A stretch of 64,000 bases of DNA from an uncultured beta proteobacterium (GTDB lineage Bacteria > Pseudomonadota > Gammaproteobacteria > Burkholderiales > Burkholderiaceae_B): contig CAIJKV010000205.1 of NCBI GenBank assembly GCA_903821335.1, positions 79,490 through 143,489 of the forward strand, read 5' to 3'. The notes beneath the pieces were generated by a model that was given only the letters and a program-made list of their open reading frames with translations, ran no database searches and was not told the DNA's origin. The position numbers and the translations under genes are program-made. Below, one piece after another: positions 17,746 through 28,343 of the stretch; positions within the stretch are counted from its first letter, which is position 1; each line of letters opens with the position of its first letter.

Positions 17746-18579
17746 ATGAACCACGTTCCTGACGATGCGCCTCTTGGCAAAGCAGTCACCTACCCGACCG
17801 GCTATGACGCCAGCCTGCTGTTTCCGATTGCGCGTGCCTCTGCGCGCGCCGATATCGGTATTGACGCAAGCGCCCTGCCCTTTATCGGTGGGGATTTATG
17901 GAACGCCTATGAGATGTCATGGCTCAATCAACGTGGGCTACCACGCGTAGTCCTTTTGCGCGTGCAGGTGCCCGGTCACAGCCCGAACATCATCGAATCC
18001 AAATCGTTCAAGCTTTACTTGAATGGCTTTAACCAGACGTGTTTTGCCACAAGCGCGGATGTCATTGTCCGTTTGACAACCGATTTATCGGCTGCTGCCG
18101 GGGCAGCCGTGTCTGTCCACCTGATTGAAGCCAGTGCGTTTGCACAGGAACGCATTGAAGAACTCGATGGAACAGACCTGGACGTGCAGGAGGTCGCGAT
18201 TGACAGGTACGAACCAGAGCCAGCGTACCTGCAAAGTGCAGCCGGACAACCCGTTGTCAGTGAAAAAATGTTTTCCCGCTTGCTGAAATCAAACTGTCCC
18301 GTCACCGGACAGCCGGACTGGGCCTGTGTGCAAATCGCCTACACCGGTCATCCAATTGATCACGTGGGTCTGCTGAAATACATTGTTTCGTTTCGCATGC
18401 ACAGCGGTTTTCATGAGCATTGTGTCGAACGGATGTTTACCGACATCATGCGGCGGTGCCGACCACAGTCGCTGTCGGTTTATGCGCGCTACACCCGCCG
18501 AGGTGGCATGGATATCAACCCCTGGAGGGCCACGCACGATATGCCCGCGCCAACCTACGCCCGCAGCGCCAGGCAATAG
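17746..18579 (+). CDS. queF: NADPH-dependent 7-cyano-7-deazaguanine reductase QueF
   Basis: 277 residues, the long bimodular form typical of proteobacteria. It reduces preQ0 to preQ1 in queuosine tRNA modification. Seen: catalytic Cys in SNCPVTGQPDWA, the QueF motif ESKSFKLYLNGFNQT, and FHEHCVERMFTDI. The C-terminus is slightly extended and polar. Past the stop, GGCAATAGGGCAAGCAATAG contains short near-direct repeats, probably of no function. Divergent from aceA, convergent with pgsA. Confidence 0.95.
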   Translation: MNHVPDDAPLGKAVTYPTGYDASLLFPIARASARADIGIDASALPFIGGDLWNAYEMSWLNQRGLPRVVLLRVQVPGHSPNIIESKSFKLYLNGFNQTCFATSADVIVRLTTDLSAAAGAAVSVHLIEASAFAQERIEELDGTDLDVQEVAIDRYEPEPAYLQSAAGQPVVSEKMFSRLLKSNCPVTGQPDWACVQIAYTGHPIDHVGLLKYIVSFRMHSGFHEHCVERMFTDIMRRCRPQSLSVYARYTRRGGMDINPWRATHDMPAPTYARSARQ

Positions 18580-18668
18580 GGCAAGCAATAGGCCAAGCAA
18601 TTTGCCAGACACCATTGCGCTGGGCTTTCCAGACCGGTGCGGCCGGGAAAACTGGGCAAGCAAAGATT

Positions 18669-19241
18669 TTAGTTGGCTTTTTCGCGGATGACCGGCCAGG
18701 CCTTGCGCAGGTAATACAGCATCGACCATACCGTCAGGATGGCTGCGATGACCACCAGCACCTGCCCGAGCAACGCGACGGGGAGCCCCCAGGCGTCACG
18801 ATGGTAGAGCAGGCAGGGAATGGCAATCATCTGGGCTGCAGTTTTGAACTTGCCCAGCCAGTGCACCGCCACGCTGGCACTGGCGCCAATCTGGGCCATC
18901 CATTCGCGCAGGGCTGAAATCGTGATTTCGCGACCGATGATGACCAGCGCAATCATGACGTCGACACGGCCAAGTTGCAACAACACGAGCAAGGCCGCTG
19001 ACACCATGAGTTTGTCAGCGACGGGATCAAGGAATGCGCCAAACGACGAAGTCTGGTTCCAGCGCCTGGCCAGCCAGCCGTCAAACCAGTCCGTCAGTGC
19101 GGCGACGACAAACGCCCAGGCGGCCCAGGTGTCACGCACGGGCGCGGACACCCAGCTATCGGGTAGATAGAACATACCCACGACGAGCGGAATCATGGCT
19201 ATGCGAAGCCACGTGAGGATAATGGGAAGATTGACTGGCAT
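18669..19241 (-). CDS. pgsA: CDP-diacylglycerol-glycerol-3-phosphate 3-phosphatidyltransferase
   Basis: 190-residue membrane enzyme that makes phosphatidylglycerol phosphate, the precursor of phosphatidylglycerol and cardiolipin. The CDP-alcohol phosphatidyltransferase signature D-G-x2-A-R-x8-G-x3-D-x3-D is in the stretch from FDGWLARRW to FGAFLDPVADK. Five or so hydrophobic helices. It lies downstream of uvrC, an arrangement common in Burkholderiales; the tRNA genes that often follow pgsA elsewhere are not present here. Confidence 0.95.
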   Translation of the reverse strand: MPVNLPIILTWLRIAMIPLVVGMFYLPDSWVSAPVRDTWAAWAFVVAALTDWFDGWLARRWNQTSSFGAFLDPVADKLMVSAALLVLLQLGRVDVMIALVIIGREITISALREWMAQIGASASVAVHWLGKFKTAAQMIAIPCLLYHRDAWGLPVALLGQVLVVIAAILTVWSMLYYLRKAWPVIREKAN

Positions 19242-19288
19242 ACGCCGTATGCTAACTCAGATATCGATTTCGCTCATTGCGCAAAGGG

Positions 19289-19314
19289 CGCGGTTCCACT
19301 TGCGCTGAACCGCG
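19289..19314 (-). repeat. Inverted repeat between uvrC and pgsA
   Basis: 8-bp perfect arms CGCGGTTC (19289-19296) and GAACCGCG (19307-19314), 10-base loop, no T run. A stable hairpin in the uvrC-pgsA message, possibly for pausing or stability. Confidence 0.4.
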
Positions 19315-19353
19315 ATTTGATGACGTGCCTGGGCATCCGGACAGCATGCAAGA

Positions 19354-21189
19354 TCAGCGCAGCGCGAAATAGATTTTCTCAGCCAGGGCGGGCGATATGC
19401 CCTCGACCGACGTCAGGTCTTCAATGCTCGCGTTGGCGACGCCGGAAAACCCGCCGAACCGGGCCAGCATACGCTGTCGCCGCTTTGCGCCCACGCCTTC
19501 GATGTCCTCAAGACGGGAGACATTGCGGGTCTTGGCACGGCGGGCTCGCATGCCTGTGATGGCGAACCGGTGGGCTTCGTCGCGGATCTGGGCAATCAGC
19601 ATGAGTGCGGCCGATTCGCCGCCCAAGGCAAGCGGGGCACGGTCATCGGCGAACACCAGCGTTTCCAACCCGACCTTGCGCCCTTCCCCTTTGGCAACGC
19701 CGACAATCACCTCGATGTCGAGCCCGAGTTCAACAAAGACCTGCCGCGCAATTTCAACCTGGCCACGACCACCATCAATCAGGACCAGTCCGGGCATCAG
19801 GGCATCGCCGTCGGCGACCTTGCCAAAACGGCGTGTCAATACCTGGCGCATGGCTGCGTAATCATCACCCGGGGTGATGCCCGCAATGTTATAGCGCCGG
19901 TACAAGGAGGGTTGCATGGCGTGGTGGGCGTACACCACGCAGGAGGCCTGGGTCGCCTCACCAGCCGTATGACTGATGTCGAAACACTCTATGTGCAGGG
20001 CTTCGAGTATTGCAGGATCGGTATCGAGCTCCAGCACTTCGGCGAGCGCCAGCGTACGGGCACTGCGGGCACCAGATTCCGACAAGGCGTTGGTCAGTGC
20101 CATTTCGGCGTTGCGCGTGGCCTGTTCAAGCCAGGCACGACGCACGCCCTGTGGGCGACTAATAAAGCGCGCCTTGGTGTGACGGGCATCGGCAAGCAAG
20201 TCGATGAGTTCTGCGTCTGGCAACGGGTGTGACCCAACGACCACCGCTGGCAGGGGATTATCGATGTAATGCTGTGCGATAAAGACCTCAAGCACTTCAG
20301 CGGACGAATCTCCATCCGTGTGGGTAGGAAAAAACGCGCGATCGCCCAGATGCCTTCCACCACGCACCATCGCAAGGTTCACGCAGACACGGCCGCCCGC
20401 CGAGGTGACGGCGATGATATCGATGTCGGTGCTACCGGTGTCTTCCATCGTCTGCTGATGCAGCACTTTGGCCAGTGCACCCATCTGGTCGCGAAGCAAG
20501 GCGGCCTGTTCAAATTCCAGTAACTGCGACGCGGCCAGCATGCGTTGCTCAAGGTCGCCCATGATTTCCTGGGTCTCGCCATTTAGGAATCGCGCCGCGC
20601 GATTCACGTCGCTCGCGTAGTCCTCGACTAAAATTTCACCGACGCAAGGCGCCGAGCAGCGCCCGATCTGGTAGAGCAAGCAGGGTCGGGAACGGTTGGC
20701 AAAGACCGTGTCTTCACATGTACGCAGTCGAAACACTTTTTGCAGGATCTGCATGGTTTCGCGCACGGCCCAGGCACTGGGGTACGGGCCAAAGAACTGC
20801 CCCTTTTTTTGAGTGGATCCGCGGTAATACGCAACGCGCGGCGCGGCATGCGCGCTGATCATCAGGTAGGGGTAAGACTTGTCGTCACGGAACAGAATGT
20901 TGTAGCGTGGCCGAAGGCTCTTGATCAGATTGTTTTCAAGGATCAGCGCTTCGGCCTCGGAGCGCGTGACCGTGATTTCGATGTTGGTCACACGTGCGAC
21001 CATGTGCCCGATGCGCGGGCTCGACGGGGTCTTTTGAAAGTAGGATGACACGCGCTTTTTAAGGTCGCGTGCCTTGCCTACATACAGCACCTCGCCGGAA
21101 GCATCGATGTGACGATACACACCCGGCAGATGCGGCAGCCGGGATAAAAATGCCTTGACGTCAAAGGCACCGGATTCAGCTTCGCTCAT
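19354..21189 (-). CDS. uvrC: Excinuclease ABC subunit C
   Basis: 611 residues. It makes both incisions in UvrABC nucleotide excision repair. Seen: GIY-YIG nuclease domain at the N-terminus ([20 protein letters not shown]), UVR motif region near 210-245 for UvrB contact, RNase H-like nuclease domain with the catalytic Asp in [11 protein letters not shown], and C-terminal helix-hairpin-helix ([32 protein letters not shown]). I chose ATG 21189 ([15 protein letters not shown]); the frame runs on to 21231. Its first 14 bases overlap the end of nagZ, so the two are likely coupled. No LexA box seen here. Confidence 0.96.
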   Translation of the reverse strand: MSEAESGAFDVKAFLSRLPHLPGVYRHIDASGEVLYVGKARDLKKRVSSYFQKTPSSPRIGHMVARVTNIEITVTRSEAEALILENNLIKSLRPRYNILFRDDKSYPYLMISAHAAPRVAYYRGSTQKKGQFFGPYPSAWAVRETMQILQKVFRLRTCEDTVFANRSRPCLLYQIGRCSAPCVGEILVEDYASDVNRAARFLNGETQEIMGDLEQRMLAASQLLEFEQAALLRDQMGALAKVLHQQTMEDTGSTDIDIIAVTSAGGRVCVNLAMVRGGRHLGDRAFFPTHTDGDSSAEVLEVFIAQHYIDNPLPAVVVGSHPLPDAELIDLLADARHTKARFISRPQGVRRAWLEQATRNAEMALTNALSESGARSARTLALAEVLELDTDPAILEALHIECFDISHTAGEATQASCVVYAHHAMQPSLYRRYNIAGITPGDDYAAMRQVLTRRFGKVADGDALMPGLVLIDGGRGQVEIARQVFVELGLDIEVIVGVAKGEGRKVGLETLVFADDRAPLALGGESAALMLIAQIRDEAHRFAITGMRARRAKTRNVSRLEDIEGVGAKRRQRMLARFGGFSGVANASIEDLTSVEGISPALAEKIYFALR

Positions 21190-22237
21190 TGAGTACGCGC
21201 ACAGCTTCAAGAGCACGACGATACGCGGCAATACCCTGCAACGTTTTCCAGTCAGGCGCGTCAGAGACAGGCATCAGGCGCTTAATACGCGACTGCGCCA
21301 CGGGGTTGTGGTCAACGGTCAGGCGATCAAGCAAATCATCGGCCATATCCGGACGATTGCAGACCAGCGCCATGTCGCACCCTGCGCCCAGGGCGGCTTG
21401 CGCGCGGGCAAGGATATCGCCCGCGACGGCGGCTCCCTGCATGGTGAGGTCATCAGAGAAAACCACGCCGTCGTAGCCTAGTTTGGCACGAAGGATTTCC
21501 TGAATCCAGCGGCGTGAAAAGCCCGCGGGCTGGTCGTCGACCGTGGGATAAATCACGTGGGCTGGCATGACGGCGCCGATGACCTGGTCGCCCAGCCATT
21601 GATAGGGCGCGGCGTCTTCCTGAAGGATGCGGGCCAGTGAACGCGGATCGCTCGGAATTTCATGATGAGAATCAGCCGCGACGGCACCATGACCGGGAAA
21701 ATGTTTGCCGCAAGCGGACATGCCCGCGAGCGACAGGCCTTGCGCCAAGGCCCGTGCCAGCATCGCGACCACACGCGGATCGCGATGAAAGGCGCGATCA
21801 CCAATTACCTTACTCACGCCATAATCCAGGTCCAGCACGGGTGTGAAACTCAGATCGACACCGCAGGCTCGCAATTCCGCGCCCAATACGTAGCCCACAT
21901 CGGTCGCCATGTGCATCGCAACCAGTGGGTCGTCCATCCAGAAATCACCCAACTGTCGCATGGACGGCAGTACCGTAAACCCGTCGGTACGAAAACGCTG
22001 CACGCGTCCGCCCTCGTGATCGACGGCGATCAGCAGGCGCGGTGAACGCAGTTTGTGAATTTTGCGTGTCAGGTCGACCAGTTGCTTGCGATTTTCAAAG
22101 TTGCGTGAAAACAGAATGACACCACCCACCAGAGGATGCGACAACCGCTTTTTCTCGTCCTGTGTCAACCCGAAACCGGCCACATCAACCATGAGGGGGC
22201 CACGGGGCAGGGATACATATTTTTTATTGCGTGACAT
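21176..22237 (-). CDS. nagZ: Beta-N-acetylhexosaminidase NagZ
   Basis: 353-residue cytoplasmic glycoside hydrolase family 3 enzyme that removes GlcNAc from anhydro-muropeptides in peptidoglycan recycling. Seen: [17 protein letters not shown] near the N-terminus, [10 protein letters not shown], and the NagZ catalytic loop [19 protein letters not shown] carrying the Asp-His dyad. SDDLTMQGA follows later. It overlaps uvrC by 14 bases. In many proteobacteria nagZ follows acpS and pdxJ as here. Confidence 0.96.
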   Translation of the reverse strand: MSRNKKYVSLPRGPLMVDVAGFGLTQDEKKRLSHPLVGGVILFSRNFENRKQLVDLTRKIHKLRSPRLLIAVDHEGGRVQRFRTDGFTVLPSMRQLGDFWMDDPLVAMHMATDVGYVLGAELRACGVDLSFTPVLDLDYGVSKVIGDRAFHRDPRVVAMLARALAQGLSLAGMSACGKHFPGHGAVAADSHHEIPSDPRSLARILQEDAAPYQWLGDQVIGAVMPAHVIYPTVDDQPAGFSRRWIQEILRAKLGYDGVVFSDDLTMQGAAVAGDILARAQAALGAGCDMALVCNRPDMADDLLDRLTVDHNPVAQSRIKRLMPVSDAPDWKTLQGIAAYRRALEAVRVLNERS

Positions 22238-22289
22238 ATTGAATAACCTCTAGGCGTATCGTTTGATGACCGGATGCGCGCACGCCGCG

Positions 22290-22697
22290 TCACGAGTTCC
22301 GAAGGGATTCCACCACGACATAGGCGGCACCATATTCAGACTCGTCAGTCAGTGACACATGCGCAGCACCAAAGCGGGCTTCATACCACTCACGCAGCGG
22401 CGACGACAGCACCACGCAAGGGCGCCCGCCCGGTGCATTAAGCGTCTGCATCCGCGTCCACCACATTGGCGCGCGCATGCCCAGCCCCACGGCTTTTGAA
22501 AAAGCTTCCTTGGCGGCGAACCTTGTGGCCAGGTAGCGCACCCCCCGGACCCGGTCACGCGCGGCGCGGGCATGAAATATCTTGAGTTCGTCCGCACCCA
22601 GGATTTTTTCTGGGAAGCGTTCAGGATGACGCAGCCACGCGCGGTCAACGCGATCCATCTTGATCAGATCCGTACCGATACCGGCAATCGCATTCAA
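22290..22697 (-). CDS. acpS: Holo-[acyl-carrier-protein] synthase
   Basis: 135 residues. It transfers 4'-phosphopantetheine from CoA to acyl carrier protein. Magnesium-binding residues are seen in [12 protein letters not shown] (Asp) and [15 protein letters not shown] (Glu). It directly follows pdxJ with a 12-base gap, a conserved pairing. Confidence 0.95.
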   Translation of the reverse strand: MNAIAGIGTDLIKMDRVDRAWLRHPERFPEKILGADELKIFHARAARDRVRGVRYLATRFAAKEAFSKAVGLGMRAPMWWTRMQTLNAPGGRPCVVLSSPLREWYEARFGAAHVSLTDESEYGAAYVVVESLRNS

Positions 22698-22709
22698 GGC
22701 GGCCTCTCC

Positions 22710-23474
22710 CTAGTCCTTGCGTGCCTGGAGCAGACTGCCGCGGCGAGCGGCGAGGCAAGCCTGAATCATGCAGGCTTTCATGTCACGCACGGCCTTTTCC
22801 CATCCATCAAAAATGGCCTGTGAGACGATCGCATGACCGATATTCAGTTCGGCAATGCCTTCCATCGCCGCGATTGGCGCCACATTGCCAAGGTGCAAAC
22901 CATGCCCGGCGTTCACACGCAACCCCAGGCCCGCCGCCACGCGGATCCCCGCGCGCAAACGCCCAATTTCAATCGCCAGTTGTTCGGCTGACGAAGCCTC
23001 GGCGTAGGCCCCGGTGTGCAACTCGATGACTCTCGCACCGGCTTGCGCGGCAGCGCGTATCTGGGCGGTGTCAGGATCGATAAACAGTGAAACGCGTATG
23101 CCAGCGGCGTGCAACTGGTCAACGGCGGCACTGACGCTGGAATACCCCCCCACCACGTCAAGGCCACCTTCTGTCGTGAGCTCGGTCCGCTTTTCAGGAA
23201 CCAGGCAGACGTCCTGGGGCAACACCTGGCAGGCGATATCGAGCATTTCAGCTGTCACGGCGCACTCCAGGTTCATTCGGGTACGCAACAACGGACGCAT
23301 CCGGAACACGTCGGCGTCCTGGATATGGCGGCGGTCCTCGCGCAGGTGCAGTGTAATGAGATCAGCACCCGCGTCTTCAGCCCGCAGGGCCGCCTCGATG
23401 GGGTCCGGGTACGGAGTGTGACGCTGCTGGCGCAAGGTTGCAACGTGGTCGATGTTGACACCGAGATCGATCAT
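22710..23474 (-). CDS. pdxJ: Pyridoxine 5'-phosphate synthase
   Basis: 254 residues, TIM barrel. It condenses 1-deoxyxylulose 5-phosphate with 3-amino-2-oxopropyl phosphate to make pyridoxine phosphate. Seen: [18 protein letters not shown] start, [23 protein letters not shown] (catalytic Glu) and [11 protein letters not shown]. The open frame continues to 23600, but ATG 23474 is the family start. First of pdxJ-acpS-nagZ-uvrC-pgsA, all leftward. Confidence 0.96.
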   Translation of the reverse strand: MIDLGVNIDHVATLRQQRHTPYPDPIEAALRAEDAGADLITLHLREDRRHIQDADVFRMRPLLRTRMNLECAVTAEMLDIACQVLPQDVCLVPEKRTELTTEGGLDVVGGYSSVSAAVDQLHAAGIRVSLFIDPDTAQIRAAAQAGARVIELHTGAYAEASSAEQLAIEIGRLRAGIRVAAGLGLRVNAGHGLHLGNVAPIAAMEGIAELNIGHAIVSQAIFDGWEKAVRDMKACMIQACLAARRGSLLQARKD

Positions 23475-23505
23475 GCTCTTTGACTGCCTTGTAAAACGAA
23501 ATTGA

Positions 23506-24138
23506 TCAGCGTGCGGGTGGCTTGGGGCCACCTGCTGGATTGCCATTGCCACCTGAACCCGGACCCGTGATGGATGGCACCGCGAACGGATACCTGGCAA
23601 AGATCTGGCTCACGATCGTGTTGATGGCTACGTCTGACTGCGCTTGCTGCAAATCGTCCACAATCGAAGTACTGACGCCTTCCCACACCATCTGCCTGCG
23701 ACGGGCGTCAATCAGGTCGATGTTGAGCACACCCTGTGTGTACTGGACCACATCGGGTGCCATGGCGTAATCAGGCCAATAGCTGTAATACCCCATACGG
23801 TAACCGTAATAATTGGCGCCCCAGGGCATGGGCGGCGGGGGCACATACTCGGTTTTTTGCTGAGCCTGGGCCTGGAAATTGACCAGCAGATCAGGGGCAC
23901 GCTCATCGTAGACATAGCCACGCGACTCCATTTGCAGGCGCGTCGCGTTCTTGAGTCGCTCAGTCAGCAGTGTCGCGTAGCCAGCCTGGCTGGTGCCAAG
24001 TGGCTGCATGAATGCAAAGGTCCGGTAGGACGCGAAATCGGCATTGTGGTCATAATCGGTCCGTATATCGGGCCCACTGGCGCACGCAGACAACAGCGCA
24101 ATGATGCAAAGCGAAACCAGCGAACGCCAGACTGACAT
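23506..24138 (-). CDS. DUF4136 lipoprotein
   Basis: 210 residues. Signal peptide with lipobox LLSAC (Cys at about 19), then the DUF4136 fold ([16 protein letters not shown]). Tyr/Pro-rich centre ([20 protein letters not shown]) and a Gly/Pro-rich tail. Function unknown; members are outer-membrane or periplasmic lipoproteins. It ends 31 bases before pdxJ and may share its transcript. Confidence 0.85.
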   Translation of the reverse strand: MSVWRSLVSLCIIALLSACASGPDIRTDYDHNADFASYRTFAFMQPLGTSQAGYATLLTERLKNATRLQMESRGYVYDERAPDLLVNFQAQAQQKTEYVPPPPMPWGANYYGYRMGYYSYWPDYAMAPDVVQYTQGVLNIDLIDARRRQMVWEGVSTSIVDDLQQAQSDVAINTIVSQIFARYPFAVPSITGPGSGGNGNPAGGPKPPAR

Positions 24139-24215
24139 GATGTATTCCCAGAATGCTATCGGAATGACTGTATCACGCGCAAACGTGATCGACCCACCGC
24201 AAACCTGACCGTCAC

Positions 24216-25196
24216 CTACCTCTGGACCCGTTCGGCACCCTTGATGACTGCGTCGGAGAACGTCACGCCCTGCTTTTGGGCGGCAGGCAAGTTCAGGTGA
24301 ATCTGTGGACGCGTGACGACCTCGGGCGCAACCGAGCCCAACCTGGCACCGCGCAGAAATTTGACGACCATGCGACCGGCCTGCAGCCCAACGTCACGGT
24401 CACTCACGAAAATCGCCGCCATGGCACCACGCTTGAAGCCGTCCAGATCGGTCGCCACGAGCGGGATTCTGGCATCGTTGGCCACTTTGACCAGGGCCTC
24501 GTAGGCTTTCGAGACGTTCACATCGGCCACGGTATAAATCACGTCGACCTTGCCGATCAGGCTGCGCGCCGCCGACCCGACATCAACTGGACGCGGGGCC
24601 AGCACTTCGACCAGCACAACGCCTGACCGCGATCCGGCGTCCTGCAATTGTTTGAGCAACTGAACCGTCGCGGCTTGCGCCGGGGTATAAACCACGCCAA
24701 CACGGCGCGCACCCGGTACCAAGGACTTGAGCAGGTCAAGTTGCCGCAGGGGTGCGACGACACCCGACACGCCGGTCACGTTGCCCCCGCCGCTGCTCCC
24801 GGCGGTGCCGGGCGTCGCAGTCAGACCGGACTCGGCGGGGTCGTCGACCCCCGTGTAGACAACCGGAATCAACCGCGTCGCAGCCATTGCGGCGGCGGCC
24901 GCCGGGGCGGAAATCGTCACGATCACATCGGAACGGTCGGCGACCGCTTTTTTGACGATGCGTGTGAGACGGTCGTCGTCGCCCTCTGCGCTCTGGTCAA
25001 CCAAGCGCAGTGCCTTGCCTTGCGCAAAGCCGCCGGCTTTCAAGGCATCACGAATCCCGTCACGCATGGCTTCGGTGCCAGGTTGATTGTCGAACGCAAG
25101 CACTGACACTGTTTTTTGCTGAGCTTGCGCAGGAGCGACACCAGCCGCGCCCAGCAAAAACAAACAGGCCAACCCGGAGAAAAATTTCAGAACCAT
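24216..25196 (-). CDS. TrpX-like ABC transporter substrate-binding protein (orphan)
   Basis: 326 residues with signal peptide (cut near AQA-QQKTVSV). Matches the ABC_sub_bind family: VSVLAFDNQPGTEAMRDGIRDAL, VVYTGVDDPAESGL, VTGVSGVVAPLRQLDLLKSL, and PLVATDLDGFKRGAMAAIFVSDRDVG. Some relatives bind tryptophan or other aromatic amino acids. The permease and ATPase genes normally downstream are absent, so it is an orphan here. ATG 25196 gives a sensible signal peptide; the frame extends to 25235. Confidence 0.85.
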   Translation of the reverse strand: MVLKFFSGLACLFLLGAAGVAPAQAQQKTVSVLAFDNQPGTEAMRDGIRDALKAGGFAQGKALRLVDQSAEGDDDRLTRIVKKAVADRSDVIVTISAPAAAAAMAATRLIPVVYTGVDDPAESGLTATPGTAGSSGGGNVTGVSGVVAPLRQLDLLKSLVPGARRVGVVYTPAQAATVQLLKQLQDAGSRSGVVLVEVLAPRPVDVGSAARSLIGKVDVIYTVADVNVSKAYEALVKVANDARIPLVATDLDGFKRGAMAAIFVSDRDVGLQAGRMVVKFLRGARLGSVAPEVVTRPQIHLNLPAAQKQGVTFSDAVIKGAERVQR

Positions 25197-25302
25197 CCCG
25201 TTCTCTTCACACCAAAAAAATAGGACACCAGTCAAAAACGATGTCAGCCAGCAAAACGCGCCGAATCGTCGCCGCGTGGTCTGCAGTCAAAGCGTGATTG
25301 TC

Positions 25303-26070
25303 TCAAACGCTAAGAATGCCGTCCTGCGACCGGCCAATCAGGGCGCGTGCCCAGCGCCGCGCCGGCAGGCGGTATAGCGACTCGACTTCCTCAGCGCGGG
25401 TGAGTAACTGGTCGACCGGCACATTGATCGGTGGCCCCTTGAAAGCCAGCACGACCTGGTTGCCCGCGTCGATCTGAGGCAGAGTCAGGATGCGCCCTCC
25501 GAAGGCCTTGCTCAGGTTGCGAATGTTGCGGGCGTAGCTTTCATGCGCGCCAAACAGGTTCACCGTGAGCACACCCACGTCGGTCAGGACCCGGTGGCAA
25601 TGCTGGTAAAACTCGAGCGAATCCCGCACGGGTCCTCGCGCATCCGCGTCATAGAGATCCAGCATCAGTACAGCCATCTGCCCGATGTGCCTGGGATCGG
25701 CCACCCAAAGGCCGGCATCCTGGTGATCAATGTGCAGCCGCGCGGGCTGAGGCAGCTTGAAGTACATCCGGCAGGCCTGCGTGACGAGGGGACTCCATTC
25801 GACGACATGGACTGGATTGGCGAGATGTTTGAGGCAGAAACGCACCAGGGAACCGGCCCCAAGGCCAAGTGTGCCGACCGACTGTGCCCGTGGGGGAGCC
25901 AAAAAAAGCAGCCAGGCCATCATCTGGGCCGTGTATTCCAGCACCAACTCGACTGGGTCGGCGACCCACATTGCCCCTTGCACCCATTCAGTGCCAAAGT
26001 GCAGGTACCGCACACCCGCTGACTCGGAAATCGTGGGCATATCGTGGCTGACACTGTGTTTTGACAACAT
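25303..26070 (-). CDS. Spermidine synthase-like methyltransferase-fold protein
   Basis: 255 residues. Class I Rossmann fold of the polyamine synthase family: GTLGLGAGSLVRFCLKH nucleotide loop, VHVVEWSPLVTQACRMYF, MLDLYDADARGP. The N-terminal substrate-closing domain of true spermidine synthases is reduced, so the activity is uncertain; such proteins are often called spermine/spermidine synthase-like. GGGAG sits 4-5 bases before ATG 26070. Divergent from rpmE2. Confidence 0.78.
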   Translation of the reverse strand: MLSKHSVSHDMPTISESAGVRYLHFGTEWVQGAMWVADPVELVLEYTAQMMAWLLFLAPPRAQSVGTLGLGAGSLVRFCLKHLANPVHVVEWSPLVTQACRMYFKLPQPARLHIDHQDAGLWVADPRHIGQMAVLMLDLYDADARGPVRDSLEFYQHCHRVLTDVGVLTVNLFGAHESYARNIRNLSKAFGGRILTLPQIDAGNQVVLAFKGPPINVPVDQLLTRAEEVESLYRLPARRWARALIGRSQDGILSV

Positions 26071-26211
26071 TTTCTCCCTGAAGGCGCCATGCAGAATAAC
26101 ATCCTGATTGCGGCAAATCGCCGGTCAAGGTAGAATGACGGGTTGATTTCTGGATACGTTGCCGAGAACCGTTCACTTGGCTGGCGACCCGTAATTTTTT
26201 AAGGATAAATG

Positions 26212-26478
26212 ATGAAAGATGGCATTCACCCCGAATACCGCGAAGTCGTGTTCGCTGACCTGCAGACAGGTAACAAATTTGTCACGCGTTCAACCCTGAA
26301 CAGCCGTGAAAACATCGAAATCGATGGCAAGACCTATCCACTGTTCAAATGTGACGTGACCTCAGAATCGCATCCCTTCTACACCGGCGCGCAAACCCGC
26401 CTGGTGGAAACTGGTCGCGTCGAGAAATTCCGTGCACGTTTTGCACGCACTTCCGGTGCCAAAAAGGCTTCCGCCTGA
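26212..26478 (+). CDS. rpmE2: 50S ribosomal protein L31, type B
   Basis: 88 residues. [20 protein letters not shown] and [12 protein letters not shown] are the type B signature. The zinc CxxC pair of type A L31 is absent (only one Cys), which is typical of the form used under zinc shortage. Two ATGs lie side by side (26209, 26212); the AAGGA site fits the second better. Followed by a good terminator. Confidence 0.95.
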   Translation: MKDGIHPEYREVVFADLQTGNKFVTRSTLNSRENIEIDGKTYPLFKCDVTSESHPFYTGAQTRLVETGRVEKFRARFARTSGAKKASA

Positions 26479-26513
26479 TTGTTCCCTTCGAGGGCACAGC
26501 CGGCGTAATCCGG

Positions 26514-26536
26514 GGCAGCCGCTGGCTGCCTTTTTT
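26514..26536 (+). terminator. Terminator after rpmE2
   Basis: 7-bp stem GGCAGCC/GGCTGCC with a GCT loop and six T. Confidence 0.92.
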
Positions 26537-26606
26537 ATGTCCGCCAGTTTGATCTTGATCATTCAGTACCAGCCGCTCCGGCGATCACTAAAGGTTACAG
26601 TCAAGC

Positions 26607-28343
26607 GTGCATCAACATAACCAGTCCACCCCCGCCAGACTGACAGCCACTGCCACGGTAAAACTACCGCGGCTGGTACTGTTTGCGCTGGCCCTGGTGT
26701 ACATCGTGGCCGGACTGTTTGGTCGCGACCCATGGAAAACCGATGATGTCGTTGGCCTGGCTGCGATGCTGTCGGCGCTGGATGCCGGCGGGCAAGCGTG
26801 GCTACTGCCCCACGTGGGGCCCATGGCATTGTCCCAGGACGGCCCCATGGTCATGTGGATGGGTGCAGGCCTGATTCATCTGCTTGGGCATTGGCTGGGT
26901 GATATCACCGCGTCGCGCATTGGCAACCTGCTCTGGTTCGCCATGACAATGTGGGCCATGTGGTACGGCACCTACCTGCTGGGTCGTCGGGCTGAAGCCC
27001 AACCCCTGGCGTTGCCCTTCGGCGGCGAACCAACGATCAAGGATTATGGTCGCATGCTCGCGGACGCCGCAGTGCTGTTGCTGCTGGCCACGGTCGGGAT
27101 TCTGGTGCGCATGCACGAAACCTCGATCGTGCCCGCCATCATTGCCTGGCAGGCACTTGCCTTCTACGCGCTGGCTCGCATGCTCGACAAGCCGGTACTG
27201 GGGTCCACCGTGCTTGGCATTGCGCTGGCCGGCGCCTTCCTCACGCGGGCCTGGCCCGGCACGGTGCCTATTTTGCTGGCCGTCCCGATTGTCTTCGTTC
27301 CGCGCAGCGCCCTCTGGTCTGCCCGGCGCTGGGTGCTCTGGGCCTTGCTGCTGGCCATGACACTGGTGCTGGCCTGGTGGGAACCCGCCCGTCGGGCTGA
27401 CCCGGCATGGATGCAAGCCTGGGCCAACTGGAACGAATCGTTTTTCGGGCTTCCCGACTACGAGGTCGCCCTGCGCCCCCTGCGCGATCTGCCCTGGTTC
27501 CTCTGGCCAATCTGGCCGCTGGCCTTGCTGTCGGTCTGGCAATGGCGTCACTGGATTACGGCACCCCACATCTGGATTCCCCTGGCCTTCGTGTTGGGCG
27601 TGCTGCTGACCTTGCCGGTCATGACCGAGCACTCCGAACCCGATTATATTTTGTTGACGTTGCCGCTCGCCGTGCTCGCCGCGTTCGCCCTGCCGACCAT
27701 GCGACGTGGTGTGATCAATACACTGGACTGGTTCGCACTGATGTGCTTTTCCGTCACGATCGTATGCGTATGGCTGGGCTGGTTTGCTCTGCATTTCGAA
27801 ATACCCAAGCAGATTTCAATCAACATCGGCCGCCAGACGGTAGGCTTCGAACCTCATATTTCCTGGTGGGCCGTCATCGTGGCGGTGCTGGTCACACTTG
27901 GCTGGGTGGCCATGGTTCTCTGGCGCGTGCGATATCATCCCAGCATGCTGTGGCGCGGGGCGGTGCTCTGCGCCGCAGGCATCACCGCAACGTGGGCATT
28001 GCTGGTGCTGCTCTGGATGCCGGCGGTGGATTATGTGCGTAGCTATCGCCCCATGTCGGCGCAGGTCAGGCACGTCCTGACCGAACTCAGTGAGCAAGGC
28101 GGCAAGCCTGCATGCCTGCGAGAGCAAGGTCTGTCCCTGGGGCCGCGTGCGTCGCTCTATGTCTTTGACAAGATCGTGTTCTCGTACGATTCGTCCTGCC
28201 CGTTCGTGCTGCAACAAACGACCTTAAAGCAACTGCAGGATGGCACAGCTGGCTACAGCGATGGCGCCAAGGTGCTATGGCTGGGGTCACGCGGCGCCGA
28301 CCGGTTTGACCGCTACCGGCTGCTGCAAGTGCAGACAAAATGA
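26607..28343 (+). CDS. GT39-type membrane glycosyltransferase
   Basis: 578 residues with about 11-12 membrane helices. Resembles the ArnT/PMT (GT-C, family 39) enzymes that use a polyprenyl-phosphate sugar: GRDPWKTDDVVGLAAMLSA after the first helix holds the acidic pair expected in the first periplasmic loop. The C-terminus has a small soluble domain (about 470-578). The start is GTG 26607; an AAAGG lies 12 bases upstream, so the start is uncertain. Its stop overlaps the MATE gene start (ATGA), so the two are co-translated. The target (lipid A, O-antigen or protein) is not known. Confidence 0.8.
   Translation: MHQHNQSTPARLTATATVKLPRLVLFALALVYIVAGLFGRDPWKTDDVVGLAAMLSALDAGGQAWLLPHVGPMALSQDGPMVMWMGAGLIHLLGHWLGDITASRIGNLLWFAMTMWAMWYGTYLLGRRAEAQPLALPFGGEPTIKDYGRMLADAAVLLLLATVGILVRMHETSIVPAIIAWQALAFYALARMLDKPVLGSTVLGIALAGAFLTRAWPGTVPILLAVPIVFVPRSALWSARRWVLWALLLAMTLVLAWWEPARRADPAWMQAWANWNESFFGLPDYEVALRPLRDLPWFLWPIWPLALLSVWQWRHWITAPHIWIPLAFVLGVLLTLPVMTEHSEPDYILLTLPLAVLAAFALPTMRRGVINTLDWFALMCFSVTIVCVWLGWFALHFEIPKQISINIGRQTVGFEPHISWWAVIVAVLVTLGWVAMVLWRVRYHPSMLWRGAVLCAAGITATWALLVLLWMPAVDYVRSYRPMSAQVRHVLTELSEQGGKPACLREQGLSLGPRASLYVFDKIVFSYDSSCPFVLQQTTLKQLQDGTAGYSDGAKVLWLGSRGADRFDRYRLLQVQTK

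Noticed and set aside
18580..18668. tRNA cluster after pgsA, common in related genomes
   Set aside because: Only 89 bases between pgsA and queF, with no cloverleaf; near-direct repeats there are short.
19289..19314. Intrinsic terminator between uvrC and pgsA
   Set aside because: A stable hairpin but with no T run on either side; listed as an inverted repeat only.
26549..26562. TTGATCTTGATCAT, an FNR-like site before the glycosyltransferase gene
   Set aside because: One mismatch, no acceptable -10 at the class II distance and no physiological link to oxygen; likely chance.
26802..27794. 330-codon minus-strand frame opposite the glycosyltransferase
   Set aside because: Composition is a Gln/His/Gly-rich shadow of a hydrophobic gene on the other strand; no recognisable domain.
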